From Pseudomonadota bacterium (lineage in GTDB: Bacteria; Pseudomonadota; Alphaproteobacteria; Rhodobacterales; Rhodobacteraceae), in contig JBCAYL010000001.1 in NCBI GenBank assembly GCA_038533575.1, positions 648,226 through 712,225 on the forward strand: DNA of 64,000 bases, written 5' to 3'. The notes beneath the pieces are model-generated. The model was not told the DNA's origin. It saw only the letters and a program-made list of their open reading frames with translations, and ran no database searches. Positions 7,969 through 15,860 of this stretch are shown here, piece by piece. Position numbers and translations under genes: made by a program. The stretch's first letter is position 1. Every line of letters starts with the position of its first letter.

Positions 7969-8706
7969 ATGTTTGACCTAACCGGAAAATCGGCCCTCGT
8001 AACCGGTGCCTCGGGCGGGATTGGCGGGGCCATCGCCAGGGCGCTGCACGGCGCCGGTGCCACGGTGGGGCTGTCGGGCACGCGGGTCGATCCGCTGACC
8101 GCGTTGGCCGCGGAACTGGGCGATCGCGCGCATGTCTTGCCCTGCAACCTCTCAGATGCCGAGGCGGTGGCCGCGCTCCCGAAGCAGGCGATCGAGGCCA
8201 TGGGAAGCCTCGACATCCTTGTGAACAACGCTGGCGTGACGAAGGACAATCTCTTCATGCGGATGTCCGAGGAGGAGTGGGCGACGGTCCTTGACATCAA
8301 CCTCACCTCCACCATGCGGCTCTGCAAGGGCGTGGTGCGCCCGATGATGAAATCCCGCTGGGGGCGCATCATCAACGTCACCTCCATCGTGGGCGTCACG
8401 GGCAATCCCGGGCAGGTCAACTATGCCGCCTCGAAGGCCGGGATGGTCGGCCTCTCGAAGAGCCTCGCCTATGAAGTGGCCTCCCGCGGGATCACCGTGA
8501 ACTGCGTGGCGCCGGGCATGGTGGAGACCGCCATGACCGACAAACTCAATGACGAGCAGAAGGGTGCGATCCTCGGTCAGATCCCCATGGGGCGCATGGG
8601 ATCGGGCGACGAGATCGCCGCAGCCGTGCTTTTCCTCGCGTCTTCCGAGGCGGGCTATGTCACGGGCACGACGCTGCACGTCAACGGTGGCATGGCAATG
8701 CTTTGA
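7969..8706 (+). CDS. fabG: 3-oxoacyl-[ACP] reductase
   Basis: NADPH-dependent ketoreductase of fatty acid elongation, SDR fold, 245 residues. It has the TGASGGIGGAIA dinucleotide motif, NNAGVTKDNLFMRM, catalytic Ser in NVTSIVGVTGNPGQ, YAASKAG (Tyr and Lys) and a C-terminal VTGTTLHVNGGMAML. All key residues are present. It starts one base after fabD, so the two are translationally coupled. Confidence 0.97.
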   Translation: MFDLTGKSALVTGASGGIGGAIARALHGAGATVGLSGTRVDPLTALAAELGDRAHVLPCNLSDAEAVAALPKQAIEAMGSLDILVNNAGVTKDNLFMRMSEEEWATVLDINLTSTMRLCKGVVRPMMKSRWGRIINVTSIVGVTGNPGQVNYAASKAGMVGLSKSLAYEVASRGITVNCVAPGMVETAMTDKLNDEQKGAILGQIPMGRMGSGDEIAAAVLFLASSEAGYVTGTTLHVNGGMAML

Positions 8707-8813
8707 CCGCAGAAAACAAAGGGAAATCCTCGAGCCGCTCCGACGTCTTGACGCGCTTAGGTTGTATGAAGAAAGCGCCTGTGACCGCTAACAAACGGCC
8801 CCTGACAAAGGAT

Positions 8814-8840
8814 TTGCCATCGCCAAGGCCTGTGCTATAG
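8814..8840 (+). promoter_or_regulatory. Putative acpP promoter
   Basis: TTGCCA followed 15 bases later by CTATAG in the 251-bp fabG-acpP gap. The spacer is a little short for sigma-70. The leader that follows is about 110 nt and contains a GC-rich hairpin. Other than this the gap holds nothing I can identify. Confidence 0.3.
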
Positions 8841-8957
8841 GCGGCGCAGTTTCCGCCGGGGGAGCCAGATGCGCATGCGCTGGGACCCGGATGCGCCCCT
8901 AGGTGCAATAATGATAAGACCGCCCCGCGGGGCCCAGAACCGAATGAGGATCAGACG

Positions 8958-9191
8958 ATGAGCGACGTTTCCGATCGCGTGAAGAAAATTGTGGTGGAGC
9001 ACCTCGGTGTGGACGAAGCGAAGGTACAGGACAGCGCTTCCTTCATCGACGACCTCGGCGCGGACAGCCTCGACACCGTGGAACTCGTAATGGCCTTCGA
9101 AGAAGAGTTCGGCATCGAGATCCCCGATGATGCGGCGGAGACGATCCAGACCTTCGGCGACGCGGTGAAGTTCATCAAAGAAGCCACCTGA
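8958..9191 (+). CDS. acpP: Acyl carrier protein
   Basis: 77-residue acidic carrier for growing acyl chains. The 4'-phosphopantetheine attachment site is the Ser in [16 protein letters not shown]. Length and composition are standard. It has its own upstream gap and a strong terminator after the stop, consistent with expression at a higher level than the flanking fab genes. Confidence 0.98.
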   Translation: MSDVSDRVKKIVVEHLGVDEAKVQDSASFIDDLGADSLDTVELVMAFEEEFGIEIPDDAAETIQTFGDAVKFIKEAT

Positions 9192-9214
9192 TCCCCGGCT
9201 CTTCAGAGTGGAAG

Positions 9215-9241
9215 CGGCGTCCGGTTCGGGCGCCGTTTTTG
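9215..9241 (+). terminator. Intrinsic terminator of acpP
   Basis: An 8-bp stem (cggcgtcc with gggcgccg, one G-U pair) with a five-base loop, followed by a T run (tttttgttt). It starts 24 bases after the acpP stop. Confidence 0.85.
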
Positions 9242-9344
9242 TTTGTGCGGATGGGCGCTTGGCGGCTCCTCGCGCGCTCTCGCTGCCCTTGAGGCAGGCG
9301 GGGCGCGCTTGTAAGGAGGGCCAAAGACCAAAAGGAGAGCGAGC

Positions 9345-10595
9345 ATGCGGCGCGTTGTCGTGACAGGCCTTGGCATGGTGTCACCCCTGGCAGACGGAGT
9401 GGAGGCGACTTGGCGTCGGCTTCTGGCGGGCGAAAGCGGCGCGGGCACCATCACGCGCTTCGACGCCGCGCATTTGGCGACGACCTATGCCTGCGAGATC
9501 CCGCGCGAGGGTGAGGACGCCTTCGTGCCCGACGATTACATGGAGCCGAAGGAGCAGCGGAAGGTGGACGAGTTCATCGTCTACGGGATGGCGGCCGCCG
9601 TCCAGGCGGTAGAAAGCTCTGGTTGGGTGGCCGACACCGCCGAAAAGCAGGAGCGCACCGGCGTCATGATCGGGTCCGGGATCGGCGGGCTGTCGGCCAT
9701 CGCCGATACCGCTGTGCTCCTGAAGGAACGCGGCCCGCGCCGCGTGTCCCCCTTCTTCATCCCCTCGGCGCTCATCAATCTTGTTTCCGGGCAGGTCTCG
9801 ATCCGCTTCGGCTTCCGCGGGCCAAACCACGCCGTCGTCACGGCGTGCTCCACGGGCGCCCATGCCATCGGCGATGCCGCGCGCCTCATCGCGCTCGACG
9901 ACGCGGATGTGATGATTGCGGGCGGTGCCGAAAGCCCGATCAGCGAGATCGGTATCGCGGGCTTCAATGCCTGCAAGGCGCTCTCCACCAAGCGCGGTAA
10001 CGATCCCACCGCGGCAAGCCGCCCCTACGACGCGGACCGCGACGGCTTTGTCATGGGCGAGGGTGCGGGGGTCGTCGTGCTTGAGGAATACGAGCACGCC
10101 AAGGCCCGCGGCGCCACGATTTACGCCGAGGTCTGCGGCTACGGGCTCTCGGGCGATGCCTACCACATCACTGCGCCGAGCGAGACGGGCGAGGGCGGCG
10201 GCCGCTCCATGGCCGCGGCCATCAAGCGGGCCGGGATCGAGCCGAAGCACCTCGACTACATCAACGCGCATGGCACCTCGACGATGGCTGACACCATCGA
10301 GCTCGGCGCTGTGGAGCGGATGATGGGCGAGGATGCGGGGACGGTGACGATGTCCTCCACCAAGTCCTCGACGGGGCATCTCCTTGGGGCCGCCGGAGCC
10401 ATCGAGGCGATCTTTTCGATCCTCGCGATCCGGGATCAGGTCGCCCCGCCCACGCTCAATCTCGAGACACCCGCCGTCGAGACCGCCATCGACCTTGCGC
10501 CGCTCGCCAAGCGCAGCCGCGAGATCACGTATGCGCTGTCGAATTCCTTCGGCTTTGGCGGCACCAATGCGAGCGTCATCTTCGGAAAGGTCTGA
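9345..10595 (+). CDS. fabF: 3-oxoacyl-[ACP] synthase II
   Basis: Condensing enzyme of fatty acid elongation, 416 residues. Signatures are MRRVVVTGLGMVSPLADGVE, the nucleophile Cys in VVTACSTGAHAIGDAARLI, the first active-site His in YINAHGTSTMADTIE and the second His in SSTKSSTGHLLGAAGA. The C-terminal SNSFGFGGTNASVIF loop is intact. A GGAGAGCGAGC sequence precedes the ATG. mltG follows three bases after the stop. Confidence 0.97.
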   Translation: MRRVVVTGLGMVSPLADGVEATWRRLLAGESGAGTITRFDAAHLATTYACEIPREGEDAFVPDDYMEPKEQRKVDEFIVYGMAAAVQAVESSGWVADTAEKQERTGVMIGSGIGGLSAIADTAVLLKERGPRRVSPFFIPSALINLVSGQVSIRFGFRGPNHAVVTACSTGAHAIGDAARLIALDDADVMIAGGAESPISEIGIAGFNACKALSTKRGNDPTAASRPYDADRDGFVMGEGAGVVVLEEYEHAKARGATIYAEVCGYGLSGDAYHITAPSETGEGGGRSMAAAIKRAGIEPKHLDYINAHGTSTMADTIELGAVERMMGEDAGTVTMSSTKSSTGHLLGAAGAIEAIFSILAIRDQVAPPTLNLETPAVETAIDLAPLAKRSREITYALSNSFGFGGTNASVIFGKV

Positions 10596-10598
10596 GCC

Positions 10599-11756
10599 AT
10601 GTGGCGACACATCGCCTCCAACGCGTTGTCGATCTTCGTGGTGGGGCTTTTCCTGCTGGGCGGCCTGATCCTCTGGGGCATCGGGCGCTATGAGGCGGAG
10701 GGGCCGCTGACGCGCGCCATCTGTCTCCAGGTCGCGCCGGGCTCGACGCTAACGCGCGTGGCGACACAGCTCGAAGCCGAGGAAGCGATCTCGAGCCGCG
10801 CCATATTTCGCATGGCCGGCGATTACACTGAGAAGGCGCGCGAGTTGAAAGCGGGCTCGTTCCTCATCCCCGAGGGCTCTTCCATGGCCGAGATCCTCGA
10901 TCTCGTCACCGCGAGCGGGCAGAGCACCTGCGGGACCGAGGTCGTCTACCGCGTGGGCGTGACCGAGCTCAACGTGCAGGTGCGCGAGCTCGATCCCGAA
11001 AGCCAGCGCTTCGTGGAGCGGGCGGAATTCGTGCCCGCCGAGGAGCCTTTGCCGGAGGTCTATGTTTCGGCAAAGGATACTGCTGACACGCGCTACCGCA
11101 TCGCCATCGCCGAAGGCGTGACCAGCTGGCAGATCGTGACCTCCCTGCGCGACATCGACGTACTCTCCGGCCCGGCGGACGAGATCCCCGCGGAAGGCGC
11201 GATGGCGCCTGACAGCTACGAGGTCGTCCCCGGCACGGAGCGGCAGGCGCTGGTGGACGCGATGGTCGAGGCGCAGACCGAGCGCCTCGCGGGCGCATGG
11301 CAGAACCGGGAGGAGGGCCTGCCCTACGAGACCCCGGACGAGGCGCTGATCATGGCTTCCATCATCGAGAAGGAGACCGCGCTCGCCGAAGAGCGGGGGC
11401 AGGTGGCCTCCGTCTTCGTGAACCGGCTCGAGCGCGGGATGCGGCTTCAGACCGACCCGACGGTGATCTACGGGATCACCCGCGGGCAGGGCGTGCTGGG
11501 CCGCGGCATCCGGCAGAGCGAGCTCCGGCGCGAGACGCCGTGGAACACCTATGTCATCGACGGGCTGCCGCCCACGCCCATTGCCAACCCGGGTCTCGCG
11601 AGCATCGAGGCGGCGCTCAATCCCGACGAGACGCCCTTCATCTTCTTCGTGGCCGACGGCACCGGGGGGCATGCCTTTGCAGAGACGCTGGCGGAGCACA
11701 ATGAGAACGTCGCGCGCTGGCGCGCCATCGAGGCAGAGCGGGCGAACTCGGAATAA
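10599..11756 (+). CDS. mltG: Endolytic murein transglycosylase MltG
   Basis: Inner-membrane enzyme that cuts nascent glycan strands and so helps terminate peptidoglycan chains. 385 residues. One N-terminal TM helix (ALSIFVVGLFLLGGLILWGI), then LysM-like and YceG domains. The catalytic Glu is in MASIIEKETALAEERGQVA. The downstream YceG segments RLQTDPTVIYGI and TPWNTYVIDGLPPTPIANPG are conserved. It is coupled to fabF, an association common in Rhodobacterales. The GTA leader begins right after its stop. Confidence 0.95.
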   Translation: MWRHIASNALSIFVVGLFLLGGLILWGIGRYEAEGPLTRAICLQVAPGSTLTRVATQLEAEEAISSRAIFRMAGDYTEKARELKAGSFLIPEGSSMAEILDLVTASGQSTCGTEVVYRVGVTELNVQVRELDPESQRFVERAEFVPAEEPLPEVYVSAKDTADTRYRIAIAEGVTSWQIVTSLRDIDVLSGPADEIPAEGAMAPDSYEVVPGTERQALVDAMVEAQTERLAGAWQNREEGLPYETPDEALIMASIIEKETALAEERGQVASVFVNRLERGMRLQTDPTVIYGITRGQGVLGRGIRQSELRRETPWNTYVIDGLPPTPIANPGLASIEAALNPDETPFIFFVADGTGGHAFAETLAEHNENVARWRAIEAERANSE

Positions 11757-11769
11757 GTGCTTGCGATCG

Positions 11770-11784
11770 TTTACGTTTTGTTAA
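11770..11784 (+). promoter_or_regulatory. CtrA-like box upstream of the GTA promoter
   Basis: TTTA-N7-TTAA, one mismatch from the CtrA pattern TTAA-N7-TTAA. Its centre is about 84 bases upstream of the inferred GTA transcription start. CtrA is known to be needed for GTA expression in R. capsulatus, but whether it acts directly here is unknown. Confidence 0.3.
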
Positions 11785-11802
11785 GCAGACCGCGCGCTGA
11801 CC

Positions 11803-11816
11803 CTATGCACGCATAG
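11803..11816 (+). promoter_or_regulatory. Perfect 14-bp palindrome (CTATGCACGCATAG), candidate GTA activator site
   Basis: Inverted repeat CTATGC-AC-GCATAG, ending nine bases upstream of the -35 hexamer and centred near -51 relative to the inferred start. The position suits a class I or II activator. A GafA-type GTA activator is the obvious candidate, but no binding consensus can be checked from this window. Confidence 0.45.
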
Positions 11817-11825
11817 ATTGCAGAC

Positions 11826-11854
11826 TTGACTCATCGAACGCCCTGAAGTATACC
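11826..11854 (+). promoter_or_regulatory. Predicted sigma-70 promoter of the GTA operon
   Basis: TTGACT (11826-11831), exactly 17 bases of spacer, then TATACC (11849-11854). The predicted start is near 11861. This is the best-formed promoter I found in the window. It is about 93 bases before the gp1 start codon, with an intrinsic terminator in between. Confidence 0.65.
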
Positions 11855-11880
11855 TTCGGACATACTAGGAGACGTGGGCA

Positions 11881-11915
11881 AGCGGCCTCGGGGTGATCCC
11901 GACGCCGCTTTTTTT
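11881..11915 (+). terminator. Promoter-proximal intrinsic terminator in the GTA leader
   Basis: Outer 6-bp stem (agcggc with gccgct), one C-C mismatch, inner 5-bp stem (tcggg with cccga), gtgat loop, then seven T residues (11909-11915). It lies between the predicted promoter and gp1, so uninterrupted transcription would end about 55 nt after the start. It could also terminate mltG readthrough. Its placement suggests expression of the cluster needs antitermination. Confidence 0.85.
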
Positions 11916-11953
11916 GTGTCCTGGCGTGAAAAGCACCATGAAAGGTTTGCCTT

Positions 11954-12316
11954 ATGGCGTCACGAGACCCGCCCGACGGCGCGGAACACCTCAATGCGCG
12001 TTGGGTGCATCTATCCGACCTGCTCGAGGACTACATCACGCAAATCGCAGCCATCATCGCGAACCTGAGGGAAGGAGACTTCTCCGGACTCGCGCAGTTC
12101 ACGAAAGCCAAAAACGACCTCGTCGGCATCGCCCGGCAGCTGAGGGATGCGGAGATCAAAATTGATGACCAGCGACAGCGAAACAAAGGCGGCGTGCCCG
12201 GCGCCGGCGCCCCCATCGACATGGACGCCGCACGAGACGCGCTCGGGAGCCGACTTGATCGCCTCCGCGACGCACGACGTCCAGCAAGAGCTGCTGAGGT
12301 CCCTGACGGATCTTGA
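11954..12316 (+). CDS. orfg1: GTA gp1 (proposed small terminase)
   Basis: 120-residue first gene of the GTA structural cluster, corresponding in position and size to R. capsulatus orfg1. From memory of recent RcGTA work, gp1 acts as the small terminase that partners the large terminase during packaging of random host DNA. The visible sequence is helical: a long helix HLSDLLEDYITQIAAIIANL, then KAKNDLVGIARQLRDAEIKI, and a coiled-coil-like C-terminus DALGSRLDRLRDARR. It overlaps the terminase gene by 62 bases if the TTG start of gp2 is right. Assignment rests mainly on context. Confidence 0.75.
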   Translation: MASRDPPDGAEHLNARWVHLSDLLEDYITQIAAIIANLREGDFSGLAQFTKAKNDLVGIARQLRDAEIKIDDQRQRNKGGVPGAGAPIDMDAARDALGSRLDRLRDARRPARAAEVPDGS

Positions 12317-13571
12317 GCTCGCGGCACTGCCGTGGCTCTGGGAAGTGTGGGCCCATGACCATCAGCTGCCGCCAAAAGGCACGTGGCGCAGCTGGGTCGT
12401 GCTCGGCGGGCGCGGCGCGGGCAAGACGCGCGCGGGGGCAGAGTGGATCCGCTCGGAAGTGGAGGGCAGCTTACCGCTCGATCCGGGCCGCTCACGACGC
12501 GTAGCTCTTATCGGACAAACCTATGACCAGGCCCGCGAGGTGATGGTGTTCGGGGAGAGCGGGATCCTCGCCTGTTCTCCTCCGGACAGGCGCCCTGAAT
12601 GGCAAGCGACGCGGCGCAGGCTCGTCTGGCCGAATGGCGCGGAGGCGCAGTGCTTCTCGGCCAATGAAGCAGAGGCGCTGCGCGGCCCGCAATTTGACTG
12701 TGCCTGGGCCGATGAGCTCGCAAAATGGCCCGATGGCGATGCGTGGTCAAACCTGCAACTCGCGCTGCGGCTCGGCGACGAACCGCGGGCCGTGGTGACG
12801 ACGACGCCGAGAAACAGCAAAGTCTTGCGCGCGCTCCTTGAGACGAAGTCAACGGTTCAGACGCAAGCGCCCACCGAGGCCAACCGCGCGTACCTCGCGT
12901 CTTCGTTTCTCGAGGAGGTGCGGACGCGCTATGCGCATTCGCGCCTCGCGCGACAAGAGCTCGACGGCGTCATGCTCGATGACGTGGAAGGCGCGCTCTG
13001 GACGCGGGAGATGCTCGAAGAGGCGGGCTTTGACATCCGCCCGCAGCTCGACCGGATCGTGGTTGCTGTCGATCCTCCCGCCGGGACGCAGGGCGACGCA
13101 TGCGGGATCGTTGTCGTCGGCTGCCGCATGGACGGACCACCCGTCGATTGGCGGAGCTACGTGCTGGCAGACCGAACCGTCGAGAAAGGCACACCGCTGG
13201 GCTGGGCGCAGGCCGCCGTGGCCGCGGCGCATGATTTTGGCGCGGACCGCATCGTGGCGGAAGTGAACCAGGGCGGCGCGATGGTGGAGCAGATGATCCG
13301 CCAGGTGGATCCGCTCATCGCCTATTCCGGTGTTCACGCGACGCGCGGGAAGGCGGCGCGGGCCGAGCCCGTCGCCGCGCTCTACGAACAGGGGCGCGTC
13401 AGCCATGCCAGGGGCCTTGAAGCCCTCGAAGACGAGATGTGCCAGATGACGACCGCGGGCTTTCAGGGCCAGGGGAGCCCGGACCGGGTGGATGCGCTCG
13501 TCTGGGCGCTGACCGACGCGATGCTCACCCCGGCCGCCCGCTGGAAAGCGCCGCGCGTCCGCGGACTTTGA
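12255..13571 (+). CDS. orfg2: GTA gp2, large terminase (TerL)
   Basis: ATPase-nuclease that drives headful DNA packaging. In 438-residue numbering the Walker A is GGRGAGKT (Lys57), the Walker B region is FDCAWADELAKWPDGD, and an ATPase coupling segment VVTTTPRN follows. The RNase H-like nuclease domain has acidic residues in VAVDPPAGTQGDACG, IVAEVNQGG and SPDRVDALVWALTDAM. I prefer TTG 12255, with GGGAG five bases upstream, because it leaves about 20 residues before LPWLWEVW; ATG codons at 12165 and 12147 are alternatives with deep overlap into gp1. Stop overlaps an ATG of the portal frame. Confidence 0.9.
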   Translation: MIASATHDVQQELLRSLTDLELAALPWLWEVWAHDHQLPPKGTWRSWVVLGGRGAGKTRAGAEWIRSEVEGSLPLDPGRSRRVALIGQTYDQAREVMVFGESGILACSPPDRRPEWQATRRRLVWPNGAEAQCFSANEAEALRGPQFDCAWADELAKWPDGDAWSNLQLALRLGDEPRAVVTTTPRNSKVLRALLETKSTVQTQAPTEANRAYLASSFLEEVRTRYAHSRLARQELDGVMLDDVEGALWTREMLEEAGFDIRPQLDRIVVAVDPPAGTQGDACGIVVVGCRMDGPPVDWRSYVLADRTVEKGTPLGWAQAAVAAAHDFGADRIVAEVNQGGAMVEQMIRQVDPLIAYSGVHATRGKAARAEPVAALYEQGRVSHARGLEALEDEMCQMTTAGFQGQGSPDRVDALVWALTDAMLTPAARWKAPRVRGL

Positions 13572-13594
13572 TGAGACAATCAGGAGCTCAAGAC

Positions 13595-14770
13595 ATGGTT
13601 TTCAACCTGTTCAACACCGCCCGTCCCGACGCGGACGCGGAGGTGAAGGCCTCTGCCACGGGGCCGGTGATCGCCTATCAATCCTCGGGCCGTATCGCGT
13701 GGACCCCGCGGGACGCGGTGACGCTGACGAAGGCGGGCTTCACGGGCAATCCGGTGGGCTTTCGCGCGGTCAAACTCATCGCCGAAGCCGCTGCAGCGCT
13801 CCCGCTGATCCTGCAGGACGCGGAGCGGCGCTACGAGACGCACCCGGTCCTCGACCTCGTGAGGCGTCCAAATGCGGGGCAGGGGCGAGCGGACCTTCTC
13901 GAGGCGCTCTACGGCCAGATCCTGCTCAGCGGAAATGGCTACGTGGAGGCGGTGGGCGAGGGCTTCCCGCTCGAGTTGCACGTGTTGCGCTCGGACCGGA
14001 TGAGCCTCGTGGCCGGCGCCGATGGTTGGCCCGTGGCCTATGACTATACGGTGGGGGGCCGGAAGCACCGCTTCCATGTCACCGAGGGCGCGAGCCCGAT
14101 TTGCCACATCAAGAGCTTCCATCCGCAGGATGATCATTACGGCCTCTCGCCGCTTCAGGCCGCGGCCACGGCGCTCGACGTCCATTCCAGCGCCACGCGC
14201 TGGTCGAAGGCGCTCCTCGACAATGCCGCGCGGCCCTCGGGCGCCATCGTCTACAAGGGCGCGGACGGGCAGGGGCAGATGGGCCCGGACCAGTACGACC
14301 GGCTCGTCAACGAGATGGAGATGCACCACCAGGGCGCGCGCAATGCGGGGCGGCCCATGCTTCTCGAAGGCGGGCTCGACTGGAAGCCCATGGGCTTTTC
14401 GCCCTCGGACATGGAATTCCACAACACCAAGGACGCCGCCGCGCGCGAGATCGCCACGGCCTTCGGCGTCCCGCCCATGCTGCTCGGTATCCCCGGCGAG
14501 GCGACCTATGCCAACTACCAGGAAGCGCATCGCGCCTTCTACCGCCTGACGGTGCTGCCGCTGGCCGCGAAGGTCAGCCAGGCGCTCTCCGCGTGGCTCG
14601 GCGCCATGGCGGGCGAAGCAGTGGAGCTGCGCCCCGATCTCGACCAGGTGCCCGCGCTCGCCGCCGAACGCGAGGCCCAGTGGAGCCGTATCGCGGGCGC
14701 GGATTTCCTCAGCGGTGACGAGAAGCGGCATCTCTTGGGTCTACCACCCCGGGAGCTCGGCGATGACTGA
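13595..14770 (+). CDS. orfg3: GTA gp3, portal protein
   Basis: HK97-type portal, 391 residues, forming the dodecameric DNA channel at the capsid vertex. Recognised by GFTGNPVGFRAVKLIAEAAA, the conserved PLILQDAERRYETHPVLDL region, KSFHPQDDHYGLSPLQAAAT, and VPPMLLGIPGEATYANYQEA. ATG 13595 has AGGAG nine bases upstream; an in-frame ATG at 13571 overlaps the terminase stop and is possible. It overlaps gp3.5 by eight bases. Confidence 0.93.
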   Translation: MVFNLFNTARPDADAEVKASATGPVIAYQSSGRIAWTPRDAVTLTKAGFTGNPVGFRAVKLIAEAAAALPLILQDAERRYETHPVLDLVRRPNAGQGRADLLEALYGQILLSGNGYVEAVGEGFPLELHVLRSDRMSLVAGADGWPVAYDYTVGGRKHRFHVTEGASPICHIKSFHPQDDHYGLSPLQAAATALDVHSSATRWSKALLDNAARPSGAIVYKGADGQGQMGPDQYDRLVNEMEMHHQGARNAGRPMLLEGGLDWKPMGFSPSDMEFHNTKDAAAREIATAFGVPPMLLGIPGEATYANYQEAHRAFYRLTVLPLAAKVSQALSAWLGAMAGEAVELRPDLDQVPALAAEREAQWSRIAGADFLSGDEKRHLLGLPPRELGDD

Positions 14771-15089
14771 TGAGATCGACGCCGAGGCAGAAACCAAGAG
14801 CGGAATCGCCCGGATGCCGCTCTACGTCACCTCGATCAACGACGCCGATGCCCTCGTGGCGGCCATGGATGCGCGGCTGGCGAGCGTGGAAGGGGCCATG
14901 CACATCGTGGAGACCGAGCGCGCCGTGAACGAGGAGAAAGAGAAGTTCATGGTGAGCCGCTTCAACGCGCTCGATGGCCGGCTCGACAGGATCGACGGCC
15001 ACATCGCCAAGCTCGTCTGGCTCATTCTCGCGGCGATCATCGGCGGCTTCATGTCGCTCGTGATCCGCGGCGGACTGCTGGGCCTTTAA
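14763..15089 (+). CDS. orfg3.5: GTA gp3.5, coiled-coil protein with C-terminal TM helix
   Basis: 108 residues between portal and protease, matching in position the poorly known orfg3.5 of R. capsulatus. The middle is heptad-rich and probably coiled-coil (DALVAAMDARLASVEGAM, then NALDGRLDRIDGHIAK). It ends in one hydrophobic helix LVWLILAAIIGGFMSLVIRG. The layout resembles XhlA-type phage membrane proteins, but I see no proof of homology. It is translationally coupled to gp3. Function unknown; membrane attachment or a lysis-related role are guesses. Confidence 0.75.
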   Translation: MTDEIDAEAETKSGIARMPLYVTSINDADALVAAMDARLASVEGAMHIVETERAVNEEKEKFMVSRFNALDGRLDRIDGHIAKLVWLILAAIIGGFMSLVIRGGLLGL

Positions 15090-15272
15090 CTCTGCGCTGA
15101 TGGAAGAATTCGCCGAGGCGCGCACAAGGACGCGCCTGCGCGACGGAGAAACGAGGGGTGTTCTCCTGTCAGCCTTGTCGGCCCGAGAGGACCGGCAGGG
15201 ACGAAACTACCCCGCCCGCAACGGGGCCAAGCGGTGAGAGGCCGTTTCATTCCAGACATGCAGGAGATGCAA

Positions 15273-15827
15273 ATGGCAGAGAGCTACGGGCTTGAGCGGA
15301 AGTTTTGCCGCCTCAAGGGGTCGGTGGCGCTGGGCGATGACTTGGTCGTGGAGGGCTATGCGTCGCTCTTCGGCGTCAAGGACACGGGCGGCGATATCGT
15401 GGAGCGCGGGGCCTACACGGCCTCGCTGGAGATACTGAAGAAGGCGGGTCGGAGCGTGAAGATGCTCTGGCAGCACCGCCCCGAGGAGCCCATCGGCACC
15501 TGGGACGAGGTGCGTGAAACCGAAAAGGGGCTCTATGTGAAGGGCCGCCTCCTGCCTGACGTGGCCCGCGCGCGGGAAGCGGCGGCGCTTCTCAAGGCGG
15601 GGGCGATCGACGGGCTCTCCATCGGCTACCGCACCCTCAAGGCGCAAAAGAACAGCAAGGGCCAGCGGCACTTGCACGAGCTGGAGCTTTGGGAGGTGTC
15701 GCTCGTGACCTTTCCCATGCTTCCGGATGCGCGGGTGGGCGCGAAGGGCAGCGAGCCCGTCGACGCCCTTCTGCGCGACATTGCCCGGGCATTGAACGCG
15801 GCGGGCGCGCGGCTGGCGAATACCTGA
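15273..15827 (+). CDS. orfg4: GTA gp4, HK97-type prohead protease
   Basis: Serine protease of the HK97 prohead family, 184 residues, which processes the capsid protein. The fold signatures are VVEGYASLFGVKDTGGDIVE, the likely catalytic His in MLWQHRPEEPIGTW and the likely catalytic Ser in AIDGLSIGYRTLKA, followed by LELWEVSLVTFPMLPDARV. I chose ATG 15273, preceded by AGGAG at 6 bases; GTG 15234 and two ATGs between are alternatives. The 183-bp gap before it is the largest inside the cluster and is GC-rich with weak hairpins. Confidence 0.93.
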   Translation: MAESYGLERKFCRLKGSVALGDDLVVEGYASLFGVKDTGGDIVERGAYTASLEILKKAGRSVKMLWQHRPEEPIGTWDEVRETEKGLYVKGRLLPDVARAREAAALLKAGAIDGLSIGYRTLKAQKNSKGQRHLHELELWEVSLVTFPMLPDARVGAKGSEPVDALLRDIARALNAAGARLANT

Positions 15828-15860
15828 GCCAGCGGTCTCAACCACCCGAAAGGATCACTG

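Noticed and set aside
11874-12068. GTG-started open frame across the GTA leader terminator (64 codons)
   Set aside because: AGGAG is only two bases from the GTG, and most of the frame overlaps gp1 out of frame. A leader peptide attenuator is possible but unsupported.
15100-15237. 45-codon open frame between gp3.5 and gp4
   Set aside because: No Shine-Dalgarno, no recognisable family, low-complexity Arg-rich translation typical of GC-rich non-coding DNA.
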